A stretch of DNA of 64,000 nucleotides from Sulfuricurvum sp. (GTDB lineage: Bacteria; Campylobacterota; Campylobacteria; Campylobacterales; Sulfurimonadaceae): contig JAQULP010000003.1 of assembly GCA_028718525.1 (NCBI GenBank), positions 62,001 through 126,000 of the forward strand. Direction: 5' to 3'. A model generated the notes under the pieces. That model saw only the letters and a program-made list of their open reading frames with translations, did no database searches and was not told the origin of the DNA. The stretch's first letter is position 1; every line of letters begins with the position of its first letter. The translations under genes were made by a program, and so were the position numbers. Below are positions 36,221 through 45,753 of the stretch, in pieces.

Positions 36221-38353
36221 TTACGAAACTATTTTCTTTGATTTTTCAAAGGCGTAATAGAGCGTCGTATAAAACGTGTTGATGTCAATCGGTTTGGAGA
36301 TATGCCCATTCATACCTGAACTGCTGATATTTTGAATATCATTTTCGAGGGCGTTTCCGGTAATGGCAATGATAGGGATAAAATCTTTGGTAGGATCTTT
36401 TCGGATAAGGCGTGAAGCTTCGAATCCGTCCATAATCGGCATTTGGATATCCATTAAAATGACACTGATGTTTTCATTGATTTCAACTTTATCTACCGCC
36501 TCTTTCCCGGTGGATACATTGATGATCTGAATATCGGTGTCGGAGAGCAATCCGCTGATAATGGAACGGTTAATAGCATTGTCTTCTGCCAAAAGAAGCG
36601 TCTCTCCTGCAAATTTTTTGAGACTCTCTTTCAGTTTTTTCGTATTGCTCTGATGCTGGTCACTTTGATCCATATAGCCGTAAATAGAGAGTATGTTATT
36701 GAAAATGTCGAGTTGATTGAAAGGTTTGGCAAGGATGATCCCCCCCCTTTTTTTACTATCATCACCAAGCCATACGAGTTTGAGTTCATCCTCTTTTATC
36801 CGTATCTGCAACTCTCTTTTAAATTCTCCGGATAACAGTATTTTGCTGTCGATAAAAACGATATCAATCGGGTGGTTATGAAAATAGACAGCTGCATCTG
36901 AGGAATTATCGAAAATTTTGACTTCGAAATGAAAATATTCCAGCCCCCTTTTCAGGACTGAAGCACTGGTAAAGTTCGGGTCTACAATCAAAGAATTTTT
37001 TGACATGAGCTCTACGCTCGGGAGGCGGTAACGCCGTTTCTCAAAATCAAAATCGGAATGGAGTTTAATATCGAACGAGAAGATGCTTCCTGTATTAGGG
37101 GTACTTTGGACGTGTATCGTCCCCCCCATAAGCGAAACCAAATTTTTACAAATAGCAAGCCCAAGGCCGGTTCCTCCGTATTTTCGGCTGATCGATTCAT
37201 CTGCTTGAGAATAGGATTGGAATAAACGGCCGATCTGATCGGCATCCATCCCGATACCCGTATCGATAACTTCAAAATTAATTTTAAGATTCAGACGGCT
37301 GATTTGCTGCCCTTGGGCCCTTAGGATAACACTTCCTGTTTCGGTAAATTTTATCGCATTGTTTAGTAGATTTATTAGCACCTGGAGGAGACGCAGAGGG
37401 TCGCCAATCAGTTTATTGGGGACACTCTTATCAATGTCAAAAATAAGTTCAATCCCTTTTTCATTTGCTTTGTGGGCGATGATATTGGAGATATCATCCA
37501 AAAGTGCATTAAGATCGAAAGGGATATGCTCGATCGTCACTTTGCCCGCTTCTATTTTTGAGTGATCGAGAATGTCATTAATGAGATTCAGCAAAAGAGA
37601 AGCCGAATCTTTGATTTTCGTGATTTGTGAACGTTGTCCTACGGTCAGACGTGATTCGAGAACCAGATGGCTGATCCCCATAATGGCATTAATAGGGGCC
37701 CGAATCTCATGACTCATCATGGCAATAAAATCATTCTTTGCCTGGATGGCATTTTGAATCGACTCTTTTTCCTGAAGAAGTTCACTGTTTTTTCGTGCCA
37801 TCTTTCGATAGTTTCGTTCTCTCCAGAGGATGAATGCCAAGAATAGCAATGAGAAGAAAAGGGGAATCCATTGCGATATCCCGATAGATTGCTGAGAACT
37901 TATCGGGGGAGGAGGTGTCGTTGTTTCGGTAGGGAAATTTCGATTGGTTTGGGCTGAAGGTTGCGGTTTTGTTTGAGCGGGCACTTCTGATGCAGGCAAA
38001 GGCAAACTCTTTTGATGTTCACGTAAAAGAGGGCCGATATCGTCCGCAACACCTTGTGAAACAAACGTTTTAGGATATTCCGAAACAATTTTTTGAACTA
38101 GGGCTTCTGCATCGTGACGATTTGAAAAAGGTTCGGCCGCAATGATATAGCGGCCGCCGGATTTGCGGAAATGAACGATAAAATCTTTATGACGGATTAA
38201 TTGCGAGACCGTGGATTCAGAATCTTTGAGAGCCTCTTGGTAGGACGCGCGTGCTTCATTTTCAGTCGCAAAAGTATCCATAACCACTTTGTAACTGTTG
38301 CTTAGGGCAAAAAGCGGCAGGGATAGGAAAAGAATAAACAACGGTAAACGCAT
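36221..38353 (-). CDS. Hybrid histidine kinase with periplasmic SPOR-like domain
   Basis: 710 residues. Signal peptide ([18 protein letters not shown]), a SPOR-like segment (about 20-100; [20 protein letters not shown]), a Pro/Gln-rich linker (about 110-160), one membrane helix (about 163-180), a coiled stretch, HisKA with [13 protein letters not shown] (His near 213), HATPase with DTGIGMD near 365, a degenerate receiver (about 450-545) and a C-terminal receiver with [10 protein letters not shown] and ILMDIQMP (Asp near 631). SPOR domains bind denuded peptidoglycan, so it may sense cell-wall state or division, which is inference. A G8/A7 homopolymer pair (complement of 36740-36754) lies in the degenerate receiver. 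Confidence 0.88.
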   Translation of the reverse strand: MRLPLFILFLSLPLFALSNSYKVVMDTFATENEARASYQEALKDSESTVSQLIRHKDFIVHFRKSGGRYIIAAEPFSNRHDAEALVQKIVSEYPKTFVSQGVADDIGPLLREHQKSLPLPASEVPAQTKPQPSAQTNRNFPTETTTPPPPISSQQSIGISQWIPLFFSLLFLAFILWRERNYRKMARKNSELLQEKESIQNAIQAKNDFIAMMSHEIRAPINAIMGISHLVLESRLTVGQRSQITKIKDSASLLLNLINDILDHSKIEAGKVTIEHIPFDLNALLDDISNIIAHKANEKGIELIFDIDKSVPNKLIGDPLRLLQVLINLLNNAIKFTETGSVILRAQGQQISRLNLKINFEVIDTGIGMDADQIGRLFQSYSQADESISRKYGGTGLGLAICKNLVSLMGGTIHVQSTPNTGSIFSFDIKLHSDFDFEKRRYRLPSVELMSKNSLIVDPNFTSASVLKRGLEYFHFEVKIFDNSSDAAVYFHNHPIDIVFIDSKILLSGEFKRELQIRIKEDELKLVWLGDDSKKRGGIILAKPFNQLDIFNNILSIYGYMDQSDQHQSNTKKLKESLKKFAGETLLLAEDNAINRSIISGLLSDTDIQIINVSTGKEAVDKVEINENISVILMDIQMPIMDGFEASRLIRKDPTKDFIPIIAITGNALENDIQNISSSGMNGHISKPIDINTFYTTLYYAFEKSKKIVS

Positions 38354-38423
38354 ATTTTACTTCCGGTTCCAAATCATTTTAGATGAATTGTACCTGATTA
38401 CACACAAGAATTTTTGATAAAAT

Positions 38424-39011
38424 TTAAATGATATGTCCCATTTGCTCTTTTTTAACGCGTAAATAACCTTCATTATGGGGATTCGGATCGATGATTACCG
38501 GAACACGCTCGCTTATTTCTACATCCAACCCTTCCACAACGGTTACTTTGGCCGGGTTGTTCGTGAGAAGGCGAATTTTTTTAAGGCCAAAATCGTTAAA
38601 GATCTCTTTTACCACATCATAGGTGCGTTGATCCGGAGCAAAACCCAATTCGATATTGGCCTCTATCGTATTACGTCCCTGATCTTGAAGCGCATAAGCA
38701 TTGATTTTATTGAGAAGACCGATATTCCGTCCTTCTTGACGATGATAGATAACCAGACCTCCCTCTGCCGCAATTAAGGTCAATGCTTTATGGAGCTGAT
38801 TATTGCAATCACATTTGATACTGCCGAGCGTATCGCCGGTAAGACATTCCGAATGGATCCGTACAAGAGGAGACTCTTGGCATTCAAAGTGCTCGGTGAA
38901 AATGGCTATATGTTCTTGCACCCCTTCTTTATAAACACGAATTTTAAAATGACCGTATTTACTTGGAAGATTGGCAATTTCAGATTTTTCAAATGGTATA
39001 TTAGTATTCAT
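38424..39011 (-). CDS. ribA: GTP cyclohydrolase II
   Basis: First step of riboflavin synthesis from GTP. 195 residues, stand-alone RibA rather than the fused RibBA. The zinc site is in SECLTGDTLGSIKCDCNNQ near 55-72 (three cysteines). VIYHRQEGRNIGLLNKINAYALQD near 90 and RLLTNNPAKV near 148 carry the catalytic residues. The start has no ribosome site, and a perfect TATAAT ends 6 nt before the ATG, so the mRNA may be leaderless. Divergent from hemB. Confidence 0.94.
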   Translation of the reverse strand: MNTNIPFEKSEIANLPSKYGHFKIRVYKEGVQEHIAIFTEHFECQESPLVRIHSECLTGDTLGSIKCDCNNQLHKALTLIAAEGGLVIYHRQEGRNIGLLNKINAYALQDQGRNTIEANIELGFAPDQRTYDVVKEIFNDFGLKKIRLLTNNPAKVTVVEGLDVEISERVPVIIDPNPHNEGYLRVKKEQMGHII

Positions 39012-39017
39012 CTGGCA

Positions 39018-39023
39018 ATTATA
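39018..39023 (-). promoter_or_regulatory. -10 box for ribA, leaderless arrangement
   Basis: TATAAT on the minus strand, then TGCCAG, then the ribA ATG. The predicted first transcribed base coincides with the A of the start codon at 39011. Confidence 0.55.
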
Positions 39024-39084
39024 ATTTTCTTTTCTTAATCTAAGTATTGCTACACTTGCTTTAACTATTTAATTCGGAGTTATT

Positions 39085-40050
39085 ATGGAGCGTTTTCGCC
39101 GTACTCGACTAAATTCGCATTTGCGATCATTGGTTCGTGAAACACAAGTCAGTGTCAATGATTTTATCTATCCTTTATTCGTACGGCCCGGGGAAGGGAT
39201 AAAAACAGAAGTTGCTTCGATGCCGGGCGTTTATCAAATGTCTCTGGATGAGATTTTAAAAGAGTGCGAAGCATTACAGTCGTTAGGCATCTATTCCATT
39301 ATTCTATTCGGTATCCCGGAGGTAAAAGATTCGGTCGGATCCGATGCGTTATGCGATCACGGCATTATAGCGACAGCGGTCCGCGCGATTAAACGTGCTT
39401 ATCCCAATATGTTTGTCGTGACCGATTTGTGTTTTTGTGAATATACCGATCACGGCCATTGCGGTATTTTGGATCATGTGCATGAAACAGTTGATAACGA
39501 TTTAACCTTAGGGATATCGGCTCAACAGGCTTTAGTTCATGCCCGTGCCGGTGCGGATATGATTGCCCCATCGGGGATGATGGACGGAATTATCACGACG
39601 CTTAGGGATGCCCTTGACGGCGGCGGGTATGTAAATCTTCCGATTATGAGCTATTCAACCAAGTTTGCCAGCGGTTATTACGGACCGTTCCGGGATGTAG
39701 CCGAATCGGTTCCAAGTTTCGGGGACCGTTCGACCTATCAGATGGATCCGGCGAATCGACGTGAAGCTTTGCGGGAAAGTTTGGCGGATGAAGCTCAGGG
39801 GGCAGATATCCTGATGGTCAAACCGGCATTGGCCTATTTGGATATTATCCGCGATATTCGGGAAGCCTCTTCCCTTCCGCTTGCCGTTTATAACGTCAGT
39901 GGCGAATATGCAATGTTAAAGCACGCCGGTGCTGCGGGATTGATTGACTATAATCGTGTAATGATGGAGACCATGATAGGGTTTAAACGGGCAGGCGCCG
40001 ATATCATAATCAGTTATCATGCTAAAGAAGTAGCCAAACTTTTAAATTAA
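39085..40050 (+). CDS. hemB: Delta-aminolevulinic acid dehydratase (porphobilinogen synthase)
   Basis: Condenses two 5-aminolevulinate to porphobilinogen in haem synthesis. 321 residues. The zinc-type active-site motif [14 protein letters not shown] near 113 has all three cysteines, so this is a zinc enzyme rather than the magnesium type. The Schiff-base lysines are in [16 protein letters not shown] near 190 and [12 protein letters not shown] near 245. A CGGAG ribosome site precedes the ATG. hemJ lies 12 kb away on the other strand. Confidence 0.96.
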   Translation: MERFRRTRLNSHLRSLVRETQVSVNDFIYPLFVRPGEGIKTEVASMPGVYQMSLDEILKECEALQSLGIYSIILFGIPEVKDSVGSDALCDHGIIATAVRAIKRAYPNMFVVTDLCFCEYTDHGHCGILDHVHETVDNDLTLGISAQQALVHARAGADMIAPSGMMDGIITTLRDALDGGGYVNLPIMSYSTKFASGYYGPFRDVAESVPSFGDRSTYQMDPANRREALRESLADEAQGADILMVKPALAYLDIIRDIREASSLPLAVYNVSGEYAMLKHAGAAGLIDYNRVMMETMIGFKRAGADIIISYHAKEVAKLLN

Positions 40051-40096
40051 TAAAATTATTTTATGATATGATTGTTTTTTGTATCGAAGGACAGAC

Positions 40097-41017
40097 GTGA
40101 GACATTTTTTATCGTTAAAAGACTATACCAAAGAAGAGATCTTAGAGATTTTGGAATTGGGCTTAGAGATTAAAAAAGAGGTCAAAGCCAAAGAGTTAAA
40201 ACCCCGTTTAGCCGGTCAGACATTGGCAATGATTTTTGAAAAAAGCTCTACCCGAACCCGTGTCAGTTTCGAAGTCGGAATGTATCAGCTTGGGGGACAT
40301 GCACTGTTTCTCTCTAACCGTGACATCCATCTTGGGCGCGGTGAACCGGTTAAAGATACTGCCCGCGTAATATCTTCCATGTGTGATATGGTTATGATCC
40401 GAACCTATGAACAGGCTATGCTCGAAGAGTTTGCTTTGCATTCAAAAGTTCCCGTGATCAACGGACTGAGCGACAGTTATCATCCGGTGCAGCTTTTAGC
40501 TGATTACATGACGATGATGGAGTGCGGAAAAGATAAAAATCCGGTCGTGGCCTATGTGGGTGACGGTAACAATATGACACATTCGTGGCTCATGCTGGCA
40601 AGCAAACTCGGATTCGAATTGCGAATCGCAACCCCAAAAGGGTATGAATGCGATCCGGCTGTAATCGCCGATGCTCTTGTATTTGCCGAAGAAAGCGGTG
40701 CAAGAATCAGTATTACGAACGACCCGAAAGAGGCTGTCGCAGGTGCTACGGTAGTGACAACGGATACGTGGATATCCATGGGACAGGAAGAGGAAAAATC
40801 GCAGCGTATTCGGGCTTTTGAAGGATATATCGTTGATGAAGCGTTGATGTCTTTGGCTTCGGAAGAGGCTATTTTTCTCCATTGTCTTCCTGCGTATAGA
40901 GGTGTTGAAGTGAGTGAAGCGGTCTTGGAAGGATCACAAAGCTTGATCTTTGAAGAGGCAGAAAACCGTCTTCATGCTCAAAAAGGGTTAATGGTTTGGT
41001 TGAATAAACATCGATAA
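40097..41017 (+). CDS. argF: Ornithine carbamoyltransferase
   Basis: Arginine synthesis: ornithine plus carbamoyl phosphate to citrulline. 306 residues from GTG at 40097, chosen because AAGGA at 40087-40091 is 5 nt upstream and [15 protein letters not shown] matches the family start. The carbamoyl-phosphate motif [10 protein letters not shown] is near 48, HPVQLLAD near 128, and the ornithine-binding HCLPAYRG near 262. It follows hemB by 46 bp and precedes the multiheme cytochrome gene by 9 bp. Confidence 0.95.
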   Translation: MRHFLSLKDYTKEEILEILELGLEIKKEVKAKELKPRLAGQTLAMIFEKSSTRTRVSFEVGMYQLGGHALFLSNRDIHLGRGEPVKDTARVISSMCDMVMIRTYEQAMLEEFALHSKVPVINGLSDSYHPVQLLADYMTMMECGKDKNPVVAYVGDGNNMTHSWLMLASKLGFELRIATPKGYECDPAVIADALVFAEESGARISITNDPKEAVAGATVVTTDTWISMGQEEEKSQRIRAFEGYIVDEALMSLASEEAIFLHCLPAYRGVEVSEAVLEGSQSLIFEEAENRLHAQKGLMVWLNKHR

Positions 41018-41026
41018 GGGGTAAAA

Positions 41027-42217
41027 ATGCGATTATTGTGGTTATTGGCAATAGTAGGATTGAGTGTTTATGGTGCAGAAGTAGTAAAAGTTGGAGATAA
41101 ATTTAAAGACTCCGGTAAATGTAAGGCTTGTCATAGCCATATTGTTAAACAATGGGAAGATTCATGGCATGCAAAATCCCATTATGATAACGATGAGTAT
41201 TTACAAAAATCAATTGATTACGTTGCCCGAAAAAATAATCGCAAGTCGCTAAACACCGTTAAAATCGAGTGTGCCGCATGCCACAATCCTCGTATCTCCG
41301 TTACGTCGACGAGTGCGGAGTATGAAGCAATCGCAGCATTAAATCTTGATAAAGATACCGCAGCGACCAAAGCCCTTAAAAGTGATGGGATATCGGAAGG
41401 GATAAACTGTGTTGTCTGTCACAATATAGATCAGATCCATGATGAACTTCCCGATTCAAAACGGGGGATACACCGTGTAACGTGGATGCCCTCGGGAACA
41501 ATGACCGGTCCTTACGGCGATGCAAAATCACCGTACCATAAAGTTGAACCGCGCGATTTTATGGACAACAATCCGAACCAATTGTGTTTCGTTTGTCACG
41601 CCAATGATAAATCGGAAGAGGGGCACCGCTTCATGGATATGCAAGCGGAATTTAAAAGCGGCGGTAAACAATGTGTCGATTGCCATATGGGACCGAGAAA
41701 ACAAGGGGTTGCAGCGACTTTACGTAATGTTAACGGGCAGGCGCACAAACGGTTGATCCGTGAACACGGATTTGAAGGGGGGCACGTTGAGAGTATGTGG
41801 CAGGGAGCCCTTGCGGTCGATGTCCGAAAAAGTGCTAAAGGTCTGGAAGTCATTTTGACAAACCCTCAACCGCATGCATTACCGAGTGGATTCGGTTCAC
41901 GTGAGATTTTAATCGAAGCGCAATATATTTCCGGTGGAAAAATTACAAAAACACAAACGGCATCGTTGACCTCTCGCTATGTTGATAAACGGGGAAAACC
42001 GACTATCCCTCATCTTGCAGCTAAAACAGTAGAGAACTCTTCGGTTCCGGCTCAGGGAAGTAAAACCGTCGTATTGCCGATCGAGAGTGGAACGACCCAG
42101 GTTATGATCGTCGTTTCGTATCGATTAGTCAATGATGAAGTTCGGGGAATAATAGATCTAAAAGACCCGATTTGGTCGAAGAAAATGGTAATTAAAAAAT
42201 TAAATGTAAAACTTTAA
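41027..42217 (+). CDS. Pentaheme c-type cytochrome (cytochrome c554-like)
   Basis: 396 residues with an N-terminal signal peptide (MRLLWLLAIVGLSVYGA). Five CxxCH haem sites: CKACH (32-36), CAACH (82-86), CVVCH (128-132), CFVCH (187-191) and CVDCH (216-220). Further histidines could be distal ligands. Residues 230-396 hold no haem site and look beta-rich, perhaps an interaction domain. Layout resembles cytochrome c554-type electron carriers of sulfur, nitrogen or metal oxide metabolism. Partner oxidase or reductase is not encoded nearby, so the pathway is open. Confidence 0.85.
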   Translation: MRLLWLLAIVGLSVYGAEVVKVGDKFKDSGKCKACHSHIVKQWEDSWHAKSHYDNDEYLQKSIDYVARKNNRKSLNTVKIECAACHNPRISVTSTSAEYEAIAALNLDKDTAATKALKSDGISEGINCVVCHNIDQIHDELPDSKRGIHRVTWMPSGTMTGPYGDAKSPYHKVEPRDFMDNNPNQLCFVCHANDKSEEGHRFMDMQAEFKSGGKQCVDCHMGPRKQGVAATLRNVNGQAHKRLIREHGFEGGHVESMWQGALAVDVRKSAKGLEVILTNPQPHALPSGFGSREILIEAQYISGGKITKTQTASLTSRYVDKRGKPTIPHLAAKTVENSSVPAQGSKTVVLPIESGTTQVMIVVSYRLVNDEVRGIIDLKDPIWSKKMVIKKLNVKL

Positions 42218-42230
42218 GGGGAAACTCCCC

Positions 42231-42434
42231 TTAATTCATTTCGACTTTGATAATAAAGTCATTCCCCTCTTCAACGATAGAGAAATTATGTTTTTGACAG
42301 AAAGTTTCATTCATCTCTTCCGCCCACTCTTTGGCTTCCAGTAAGGCATCGTCTTTGTTCTCAAAATTTTTGCTGTTTTCCATGCCGCTTCGTTTAAAAC
42401 AACCGCACTCTTTTTCTACTTTTACCGTAAACAT
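42231..42434 (-). CDS. Small protein of unknown function
   Basis: 67 residues starting MFTVKVEKECGCFKRSGMEN, with AAGGAG as ribosome site. Three cysteines: Cys-Gly-Cys near 10-12 and one near 46. Highly charged, no membrane segment. It appears to be of a type common in Campylobacterota, but I cannot name the family. It stands alone, convergent with the cytochrome gene (13 bp gap). Confidence 0.75.
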   Translation of the reverse strand: MFTVKVEKECGCFKRSGMENSKNFENKDDALLEAKEWAEEMNETFCQKHNFSIVEEGNDFIIKVEMN

Positions 42435-42757
42435 ATTGGACTCCTTAAGATATAGTGAATTGTGGAAGTATAATTTCAAAAGATTAAATCATGCAGATAA
42501 AAAAGAGACGATTTGAAACTAAAGGTTATCTTTATCTTTAGGTAAACGATTGTTGTCAGACTATCTTATGAATAATTCAGCTATAATTCCATTTGAATTT
42601 TGGGTACCTTCTAAAGAGATTAGAAAAATCTTTTTCAAAGGTGCCCTTACGGATGAGAATCCAAACTTATCCTCATATAAATTTCTCTCCCCTATGCAAG
42701 GGCAAGCGTAACTGGTCGAAATAGGTTTTTCGATGGCGTATAGTAAAAAGGTAACTC
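42435..42757. other. Gene-free stretch: promoter and structured leader of the DEAD-box helicase gene
   Basis: No coding frame looks real here. A TATAAT lies at 42582-42587. The predicted transcript of about 164 nt then forms: (1) a long hairpin at 42601-42649, in which GGGTACCTT pairs with AAGGTGCCC and an inner AAAGAGATT pairs with AATCTTTTT; (2) CCCT/AGGG with a 5-nt loop near 42692-42705; (3) TCGAAA/TTTCGA near 42716-42735. Such leaders are known for cold-shock genes, but no named riboswitch is recognised. Confidence 0.5.
42582..42587 (+). promoter_or_regulatory. -10 box for the DEAD-box helicase gene
   Basis: Perfect TATAAT 170 bp before the ATG at 42758. A TTGTCA upstream is 23 bp away, too far for a normal -35. 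Confidence 0.5.
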
Positions 42758-44329
42758 ATGAATATTACAGAAGAAACAATCACAGAAAATCTTGCAACAT
42801 TTGAAGATTTCGGTCTCCGTGAAGAGATTATGCAAAGTATCCGCTATGCAGGATTCAAAACACCGAGTCCTATCCAGCAAATGGTTATTCCCGTTATTAT
42901 GGAAGGGCGCGATGTTGTCGGACAAGCCCATACCGGTACGGGAAAAACGGCGGCATTCGGACTTCCGTCACTCAACAAAATGAATCTCAAAGGGGGAATT
43001 GAAACCCTTATTATCACCCCGACACGCGAATTGGCAAATCAAGTAAGCGATGAAATATTTAAATACGGAAAACACCTCGGTGTTCGTACCGTTACGATCT
43101 ACGGTGGATCGTCTTATAACCGCCAAATGGATTTAATCGAACGCGGTGCACAAGTAATCATTGCTACTCCGGGACGTTTGTTGGATATGTTGAGCCGTAA
43201 TATGCTCAAAGGATTTACCCCTTCAACCGTTATTTTGGATGAAGCGGATGAAATGCTCGATATGGGCTTTTTGGACGATATTAACGAAATTTTTACCTAT
43301 TTGCCGACGGAACGTCAAACATTGCTTTTTTCGGCAACCATGCCGGCTCCGATTAAACAATTGGCAGAACGCATTTTGGTGAATCCGTTTTTTGCATCGA
43401 TCACCAAATCCGAGACGACCAATACCGACATTACACAACAATATTACGTTATTGAAGAATCGGAACGTGACGATGCCATTATCCGTTTGATGGATGCGGA
43501 AGATGCCAAAAAGACAGTTGTATTCTGCCGAACTAAAAAAGAGGTAGATCGCCTTTCCAATGTTCTTTCTGCTGCGGGATACTCAGCCAAAGGGCTTCAT
43601 GGGGATATGGAGCAGCGTCAACGCGAAAGTGTTATCAAAGGGTTGAAAACAGATGCGGTTGATGTATTGATCGCAACGGACGTTGCCGCACGCGGATTGC
43701 ATATCGATGACGTTACCCACGTTTTCAACTATCATATCCCGTTTGATCCGGAAAGCTATGTCCACCGTATCGGTCGTACGGGACGTGCAGGTAAAAAAGG
43801 GGTTGCAATTACCTTGGTAACGCCTTTGGAATTCAAAGAACTTCAACGTATCCGTGCCAAAGTCGGGACGACGATGGAACATGCTTACATTCCGAGTAAA
43901 TTGGATGTTAAGGAAGCGCAGGTCACCCGTTTGGTTAATGAGATTGAAAAACAACATGTTTATGATGAAGCGCATAAAGTACTTGATTTATTGAAACAAG
44001 ATTATGATCAAGAGCAGATCGCGTATAAATTGATTTCGGTATTAATGGAGCGCAATAGCGTACAGGGACCGAATAATATCGGAATCGCGGCCGAGCGTTT
44101 AGAAAAAATCCTTCATAATCTGGAACGTCGCGGCAATGAGCGCGGGGGAAGCCGCAGCGGCGGATACCGAGGCAATAACCGAAGCGGTGGCGGATATCGC
44201 GGAAACAGCGACCGAAGCGGTGGCGGATATCGCGGCAGCAGCGATCGTGGCGGAGAGCGCGGCGGGAATGACCGTGGTGAACGTTCACGCAGTTTTAGCG
44301 GGAATCGATCATCCAAGCCACGCAGTTAA
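42758..44329 (+). CDS. DEAD-box ATP-dependent RNA helicase with RGG-type tail
   Basis: 523 residues. Unwinds structured RNA, probably in ribosome assembly, mRNA turnover or cold adaptation. Q motif GFKTPSPIQQMVIP near 32, Walker A AHTGTGKTAAFGLP near 55, PTRELANQV near 88, DEAD box VILDEADEML near 160, SAT near 193 and the C-terminal helicase motif HRIGRTGRAGKKG near 335. A dimerisation-like region (about 380-460) is followed by a Gly/Arg/Ser tail (about 462-523) built partly from an 11-residue repeat. Family placement is DeaD/RhlE-like. The 3' end overlaps the convergent HIT gene by 21 bp. Confidence 0.93.
   Translation: MNITEETITENLATFEDFGLREEIMQSIRYAGFKTPSPIQQMVIPVIMEGRDVVGQAHTGTGKTAAFGLPSLNKMNLKGGIETLIITPTRELANQVSDEIFKYGKHLGVRTVTIYGGSSYNRQMDLIERGAQVIIATPGRLLDMLSRNMLKGFTPSTVILDEADEMLDMGFLDDINEIFTYLPTERQTLLFSATMPAPIKQLAERILVNPFFASITKSETTNTDITQQYYVIEESERDDAIIRLMDAEDAKKTVVFCRTKKEVDRLSNVLSAAGYSAKGLHGDMEQRQRESVIKGLKTDAVDVLIATDVAARGLHIDDVTHVFNYHIPFDPESYVHRIGRTGRAGKKGVAITLVTPLEFKELQRIRAKVGTTMEHAYIPSKLDVKEAQVTRLVNEIEKQHVYDEAHKVLDLLKQDYDQEQIAYKLISVLMERNSVQGPNNIGIAAERLEKILHNLERRGNERGGSRSGGYRGNNRSGGGYRGNSDRSGGGYRGSSDRGGERGGNDRGERSRSFSGNRSSKPRS
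44135..44290 (+). repeat. 33-bp tandem repeats coding the RGG tail
   Basis: A 25-bp segment starting ACCGAAGCGGTGGCGG recurs exactly at 44178-44202 and 44211-44235, a 33-bp period coding 11 residues (RSGGGYRGNSD type). Degenerate copies flank it. Repeat-number changes by slippage are possible without frameshift. Confidence 0.75.
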
Positions 44330-44680
44330 TTCTTCTTTTACTTTCTCCAAAAAAGGCTCCATTGGAGCCGATAATACAAATCCATCTCTTTGTTTCGTTC
44401 CCCACATCGGTTCGGGAAAATAACTGTCGTCCTTAAACCGTGCCATAATATGCCAATGCACGCGTGGAAGCATATTGCCAAATGAAGCGATATTTATTTT
44501 TTCAGGGGCGAAATAGGCAATCATTTCCCGTTCGATAAAATCGAGTAAATCGATGATCATCACCTTTTCTTCGGCACTGCACTCTGAAAACTCTTTATGG
44601 GGGGAATGGGTAAATATTTTAAGCCAGGGGATTTCACTTTCGTGAATTTCAATATAGATGAGGGGATTGGAATAAAACAT
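44309..44680 (-). CDS. HIT-family protein
   Basis: 123 residues. The HIT region is MLPRVHWHIMARFKDD (His near 76 and 78), followed by FPEPMWG, in the arrangement of small bacterial diadenosine-polyphosphate-hydrolase-like HIT proteins. The canonical third histidine of HxHxH is replaced by Met/Ala, so catalysis may rely on other residues. Substrate unknown. It converges with the DEAD-box helicase gene and overlaps it by 21 bp. It lies 42 bp downstream of fabH on the same strand. Confidence 0.75.
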   Translation of the reverse strand: MFYSNPLIYIEIHESEIPWLKIFTHSPHKEFSECSAEEKVMIIDLLDFIEREMIAYFAPEKINIASFGNMLPRVHWHIMARFKDDSYFPEPMWGTKQRDGFVLSAPMEPFLEKVKEELTAWLG

Positions 44681-44722
44681 AGCAAACCTTTAAAAAGATT
44701 TACTATTGTAGCAAGATTTGTG

Positions 44723-45724
44723 TTAGCGGATACCTTTGCCTGAAAACGGAACAAGGGCACTACCCCACGTCAAACCGCCACCGAATGCGTCAAGAAGCAT
44801 CAAATCACCCTCTTGAAGGCGTCCTGACTCATAGATATCGTTGATTGCCATAGGGATCGAAGCACCGGAAGTATTTCCGTATTTTTCTACCGTCAAAACC
44901 ACTTGCTCTTCAGCCAGTTGGAGAGCATCGCCTACGGCTTTGATAATACGGTAATTCGCTTGATGAGGGACGAAATGGGTAATGGCGGAGGCGGGGATAT
45001 TGTTTTGTTCTAAAATCTCAACTACATCGTTGGTTAGAGTCCGAACAGCAACCTTAAAAGTCTCATTCCCTTTCATTTTCATAAAACAACCGGCAGCTTC
45101 TCGATCAAGCTCATCATGAACTGAGCCGCTTCCTCCATTAGGGGTCATGAGTAAATCCGCATATGCACCGTCAGAACCGGTATGGATATCAATGATAGCT
45201 TCGGATTGTTTGTCGGTTTGACTGATAATGGCTGCACCCGCGCCATCACCGAAAAGGATGCAGGTTCCACGGTCGGTATAGTCGGTAATAGCACTTAGTC
45301 TTTCGGCTCCGACGACCAAAACATTTTTTTTCATGCCGGACTCGACAAACGCTTTTGCAATGCTCAATGCGTATACAAAACCGGTACAGGCAGCGGAGAT
45401 ATCGAATGCCATCACTTTATTTAAACCGAGTTTTGTGGCGATAATAGTGGCGGTTGAAGGCATACAAAAATAATCAGGTGATATGGTAGCACATATAATC
45501 ATATCAATTGCATCTTTAGACAAGCCGGAACGTTCGATGGCAAGTTCTGCGGCTTTAACACCCATGTCACTAGTTGTTTCACCTTCGGCTGCGATATGGC
45601 GTTCTTTAATTCCGGTACGTTTGGTGATCCACTCATCACTTGTATCAACCATCACTTCTAATTCAGCATTGGTCAAGATTCTGGAGGGAACATATGCTCC
45701 GATGGAACGAAACGCAGCGTACAT
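44723..45724 (-). CDS. fabH: 3-oxoacyl-ACP synthase III
   Basis: Starts fatty-acid synthesis by condensing acetyl-CoA with malonyl-ACP. 333 residues. The catalytic triad is visible: Cys in [12 protein letters not shown] near 113, His in [11 protein letters not shown] near 254 and Asn in [12 protein letters not shown] near 284. [10 protein letters not shown] near 36 fits the family. It follows plsX by 29 bp, in the conserved rpmF-plsX-fabH order. Confidence 0.96.
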   Translation of the reverse strand: MYAAFRSIGAYVPSRILTNAELEVMVDTSDEWITKRTGIKERHIAAEGETTSDMGVKAAELAIERSGLSKDAIDMIICATISPDYFCMPSTATIIATKLGLNKVMAFDISAACTGFVYALSIAKAFVESGMKKNVLVVGAERLSAITDYTDRGTCILFGDGAGAAIISQTDKQSEAIIDIHTGSDGAYADLLMTPNGGSGSVHDELDREAAGCFMKMKGNETFKVAVRTLTNDVVEILEQNNIPASAITHFVPHQANYRIIKAVGDALQLAEEQVVLTVEKYGNTSGASIPMAINDIYESGRLQEGDLMLLDAFGGGLTWGSALVPFSGKGIR

Positions 45725-45753
45725 AATTAGCCTTTATATATAAGGATCGGAGT

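Noticed and set aside
42601-42757. tRNA, 6S RNA or SRP RNA gene in the large gap
   Set aside because: No cloverleaf, no SRP GGAA-tetraloop motif and no 6S-like bubble; the leader interpretation is simpler.
44113-44316. Pro/Arg/Ser-rich frame antisense to the RGG tail
   Set aside because: Produced by reverse reading of Gly/Arg/Ser tandem repeats.
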